Of a stretch of DNA of 23,658 bases, positions 22,388 through 23,658 are shown piece by piece. Both the position numbers and the translations under genes were made by a program. A model generated the notes under the pieces. That model was not told the DNA's origin. It saw only the letters and a program-made list of their open reading frames with translations, and did no database searches. Every line of letters starts with the position of its first letter. Positions within the stretch are counted from its first letter, which is position 1. The stretch is from Boseongicola sp. (lineage in GTDB: Bacteria; Pseudomonadota; Alphaproteobacteria; Rhodobacterales; Rhodobacteraceae), in contig JABDPD010000048.1 in NCBI GenBank assembly GCA_013042895.1, forward strand, positions 1-23,658, given 5' to 3'.

Positions 22388-22960
22388 TTACATCAAGCTT
22401 TCGGCATCAACACCAACGGTGACTGCGCCTATGGCTTGGCCCGTTGAGGGGTCGACAAGCGTGAAGGACACCTGCGCCTGATAACGTTGTGTGGAATCGT
22501 CCAACTCGATCTCGGAGATATGGAAGCCGTTGACGCCCTGACCGTAGGTCTCGCTATGTTTGGCCTCATCTCCTTGCCAGTAGTCGGACGTCAGATCGCT
22601 TGCGGCGACGTTCAGGCCTTGCGCATCGGTCACAAAGATCTCGGTGATGGCCGCGCCCGAGCCGGTCACGCGTTCACGCAAGAAACTCGCGGCAACATTT
22701 TCCAAGACAGGTGTGATCGTTGGGGTAGAACTACTCCCAACCTCATCCCGCCATGCGCGATCGAGCGCGTCGATATCGGCCTGAGAATAGCTGGCCGTCA
22801 TCTCATTCTGGGCGTTAACGGCGTCAATGAGTACCTGAGCAGTCGCCCATTCCGAGATTTCGGCATCGAAATAACTTTGGGCTGCCGCCTCAAAATCCTG
22901 AGCCATCAACGGGGTCGCCATCAAAACCGGCACGAGTGGTGCAATTGCATGTTTCATCAT
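22388..22960 (-). CDS. Periplasmic PDC/Cache sensor-domain protein
   Basis: A 190-residue secreted protein with a signal peptide (MMKHAIAPLVPVLMATPLMA). The middle and C-terminal part has a single Cache/PDC-like pattern: ITEIFVTDAQGLNVAASDLTSDYWQGDEAKHSETY (105-139) and the closing strands VSFTLVDPSTGQAIGAVTVGVDAESL. In receptors this domain sits in the periplasmic loop; here it is a free-standing protein with no transmembrane anchor apart from the leader. The start at 22960 has AAAGGA about ten bases before it; the frame extends 12 codons further up without support. Only 15 bases separate it from the chemoreceptor gene, so it may present ligand to that receptor. The ligand is unknown. Confidence 0.82.
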   Translation of the reverse strand: MMKHAIAPLVPVLMATPLMAQDFEAAAQSYFDAEISEWATAQVLIDAVNAQNEMTASYSQADIDALDRAWRDEVGSSSTPTITPVLENVAASFLRERVTGSGAAITEIFVTDAQGLNVAASDLTSDYWQGDEAKHSETYGQGVNGFHISEIELDDSTQRYQAQVSFTLVDPSTGQAIGAVTVGVDAESLM

Positions 22961-23098
22961 CGGGGTTGGGTCCTTTCGGCTGAAAATCCAAATCATGGTG
23001 GCCGACCTAAGTCAGAACCCTTTCGAGCCGATTAACTCCGGGGCCTGTCCCTAAAATGCGTTCTATTTTTTGCTACTGCGCCATCTTGAGCGCGTGAC

Positions 23099-23126
23099 TT
23101 GACGCCGGACGGAGGCGGCGTGATAC
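23099..23126 (+). promoter_or_regulatory. Possible sigma-70 promoter for the right-edge gene
   Basis: TTGACG (23099-23104) and TGATAC (23121-23126) are separated by 16 bases, ending 27 bases before the ATG at 23154. The -35 match is strong, the -10 moderate. The divergent sensor/chemoreceptor operon starts 193 bases to the left and must have its own promoter in the same gap, which I cannot place. Confidence 0.4.
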
Positions 23127-23153
23127 GGGAAAGCGACGGCACGTGGGGCGCAC

Positions 23154-23658
23154 ATGGCAGAAACACCAGCAATTGCAGTGGTTGGAGCGGGGCTCATCGG
23201 GCGCACGCATATAGATGTCGTGGCGCGCGGGGCACGGCTTGATGCTGTCGTTGATCCTGATCCGGCTGCGAAAGCTTTGGCGGACGCGAAAGGCGCGCTC
23301 TGGTTTCCGGACCTTGAAGGGTATCTTTCGGATGCAAAGCCGGACGGGATCGTTTTAGCCACCCCGAACCAGCTTCATGTAGCGCAAGGGCTGGAAGCTG
23401 TTCGGGCCGGGGTGCCGGTTTTGATCGAGAAACCCATTGCAAATGATGTGACCTCAGCGACGGCTTTGGTGGAAGAAGCCGAAGCGGCAGATGTGCCGGT
23501 TCTGGTGGGGCATCACCGGCGGCATAACCCACTTGTTGCGGCTGCAAAGGCAGTGATCGAAGACGGCCGTCTTGGAGACATAGTGGCGGCGACCGCAGAG
23601 TTCTGGCTCTATAAACCGGACGACTATTTCGTGCCAGAATGGCGGCGGGCACCAGGGG
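23154..23658 (+). CDS. Gfo/Idh/MocA-family oxidoreductase (partial, runs off right edge)
   Basis: The first 168 residues of a second member of the family. The Rossmann motif is VVGAGLIGRTH (G11/G13/G16), an acidic residue after beta-2 (D34 in VVDPD) favours NAD, and the E92-K93-P94 motif and GHHRRHNP (119-126) open the catalytic domain. Such enzymes oxidise sugars, inositols or related polyols with NAD. The ATG at 23154 is preceded only by a weak G-rich site. It is clearly not a copy of the gene at 14780: EKP and Rossmann segments agree, but the surrounding sequence does not. Substrate and operon partners lie outside the window. Confidence 0.88.
   Translation, partial: MAETPAIAVVGAGLIGRTHIDVVARGARLDAVVDPDPAAKALADAKGALWFPDLEGYLSDAKPDGIVLATPNQLHVAQGLEAVRAGVPVLIEKPIANDVTSATALVEEAEAADVPVLVGHHRRHNPLVAAAKAVIEDGRLGDIVAATAEFWLYKPDDYFVPEWRRAPG

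Noticed and set aside
23154..23658. Recent duplicate of the Gfo/Idh gene at 14780
   Set aside because: Only family-level motifs are shared; the sequences otherwise differ throughout.

Overview
The window looks like chromosomal DNA of a marine alphaproteobacterium, most likely Rhodobacterales (Roseobacter group). The grounds are a TRAP (DctPQM) transporter, a dimethylglycine-dehydrogenase-like flavoprotein with a folate-binding half, many GTG/TTG starts and a moderate-to-high GC content. I see no rRNA, tRNA, CRISPR array or insertion sequence. Taxonomy is inferred from gene content only.

Layout. Positions 1-2752 (minus): an operon with a di-haem cytochrome c peroxidase/MauG-type protein, an ABC ATPase and an FtsX-type permease cut by the window edge. 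It diverges, with overlapping 5' ends, from a secreted Sel1-repeat protein (2735-3220). A ~500 bp gene-poor stretch follows, holding an 11-bp tandem repeat. Then come a DEAD-box RNA helicase (3727-5016), a small membrane protein, a secreted barrel-like protein that seems to have lost its start or signal peptide (5311-5682), and a universal stress protein. Positions 6427-8014: a MarR regulator divergent from an EF-hand secreted protein, interrupted by an amber codon, and a cytochrome b561.

The most interesting part is 8087-19799. On the minus strand, a tightly coupled run encodes an alkanesulfonate-type flavin monooxygenase, an aldo/keto reductase, a flavin reductase and a complete TRAP transporter, closed by a strong terminator. 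The monooxygenase, reductase and flavin reductase match in kind and order the SmoC-SmoB-SmoA trio of the oxidative sulfoquinovose (sulfo-SMO) pathway. I infer import of a sulfonated sugar by TRAP, oxygenolytic loss of sulfite, and reduction of the resulting 6-aldehyde to glucose. A divergent GntR/UTRA regulator, with TTGAT/ATCAA half-sites in the shared intergenic region, leads a plus-strand operon: a Gfo/Idh/MocA protein (possibly an NAD-dependent glycosidase or sugar dehydrogenase), a Rieske oxygenase with Glu at the usual Asp bridging position, a 76-residue helical protein, and an 804-residue dimethylglycine/sarcosine-dehydrogenase-like protein. The second operon looks like an N-demethylation route, so the locus may process a sulfonated sugar together with an N-methylated compound under one regulator.

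The right end carries a chemoreceptor (19823-22372, minus), a periplasmic PDC/Cache sensor protein encoded just upstream of it, and a second Gfo/Idh/MocA gene cut by the window edge.
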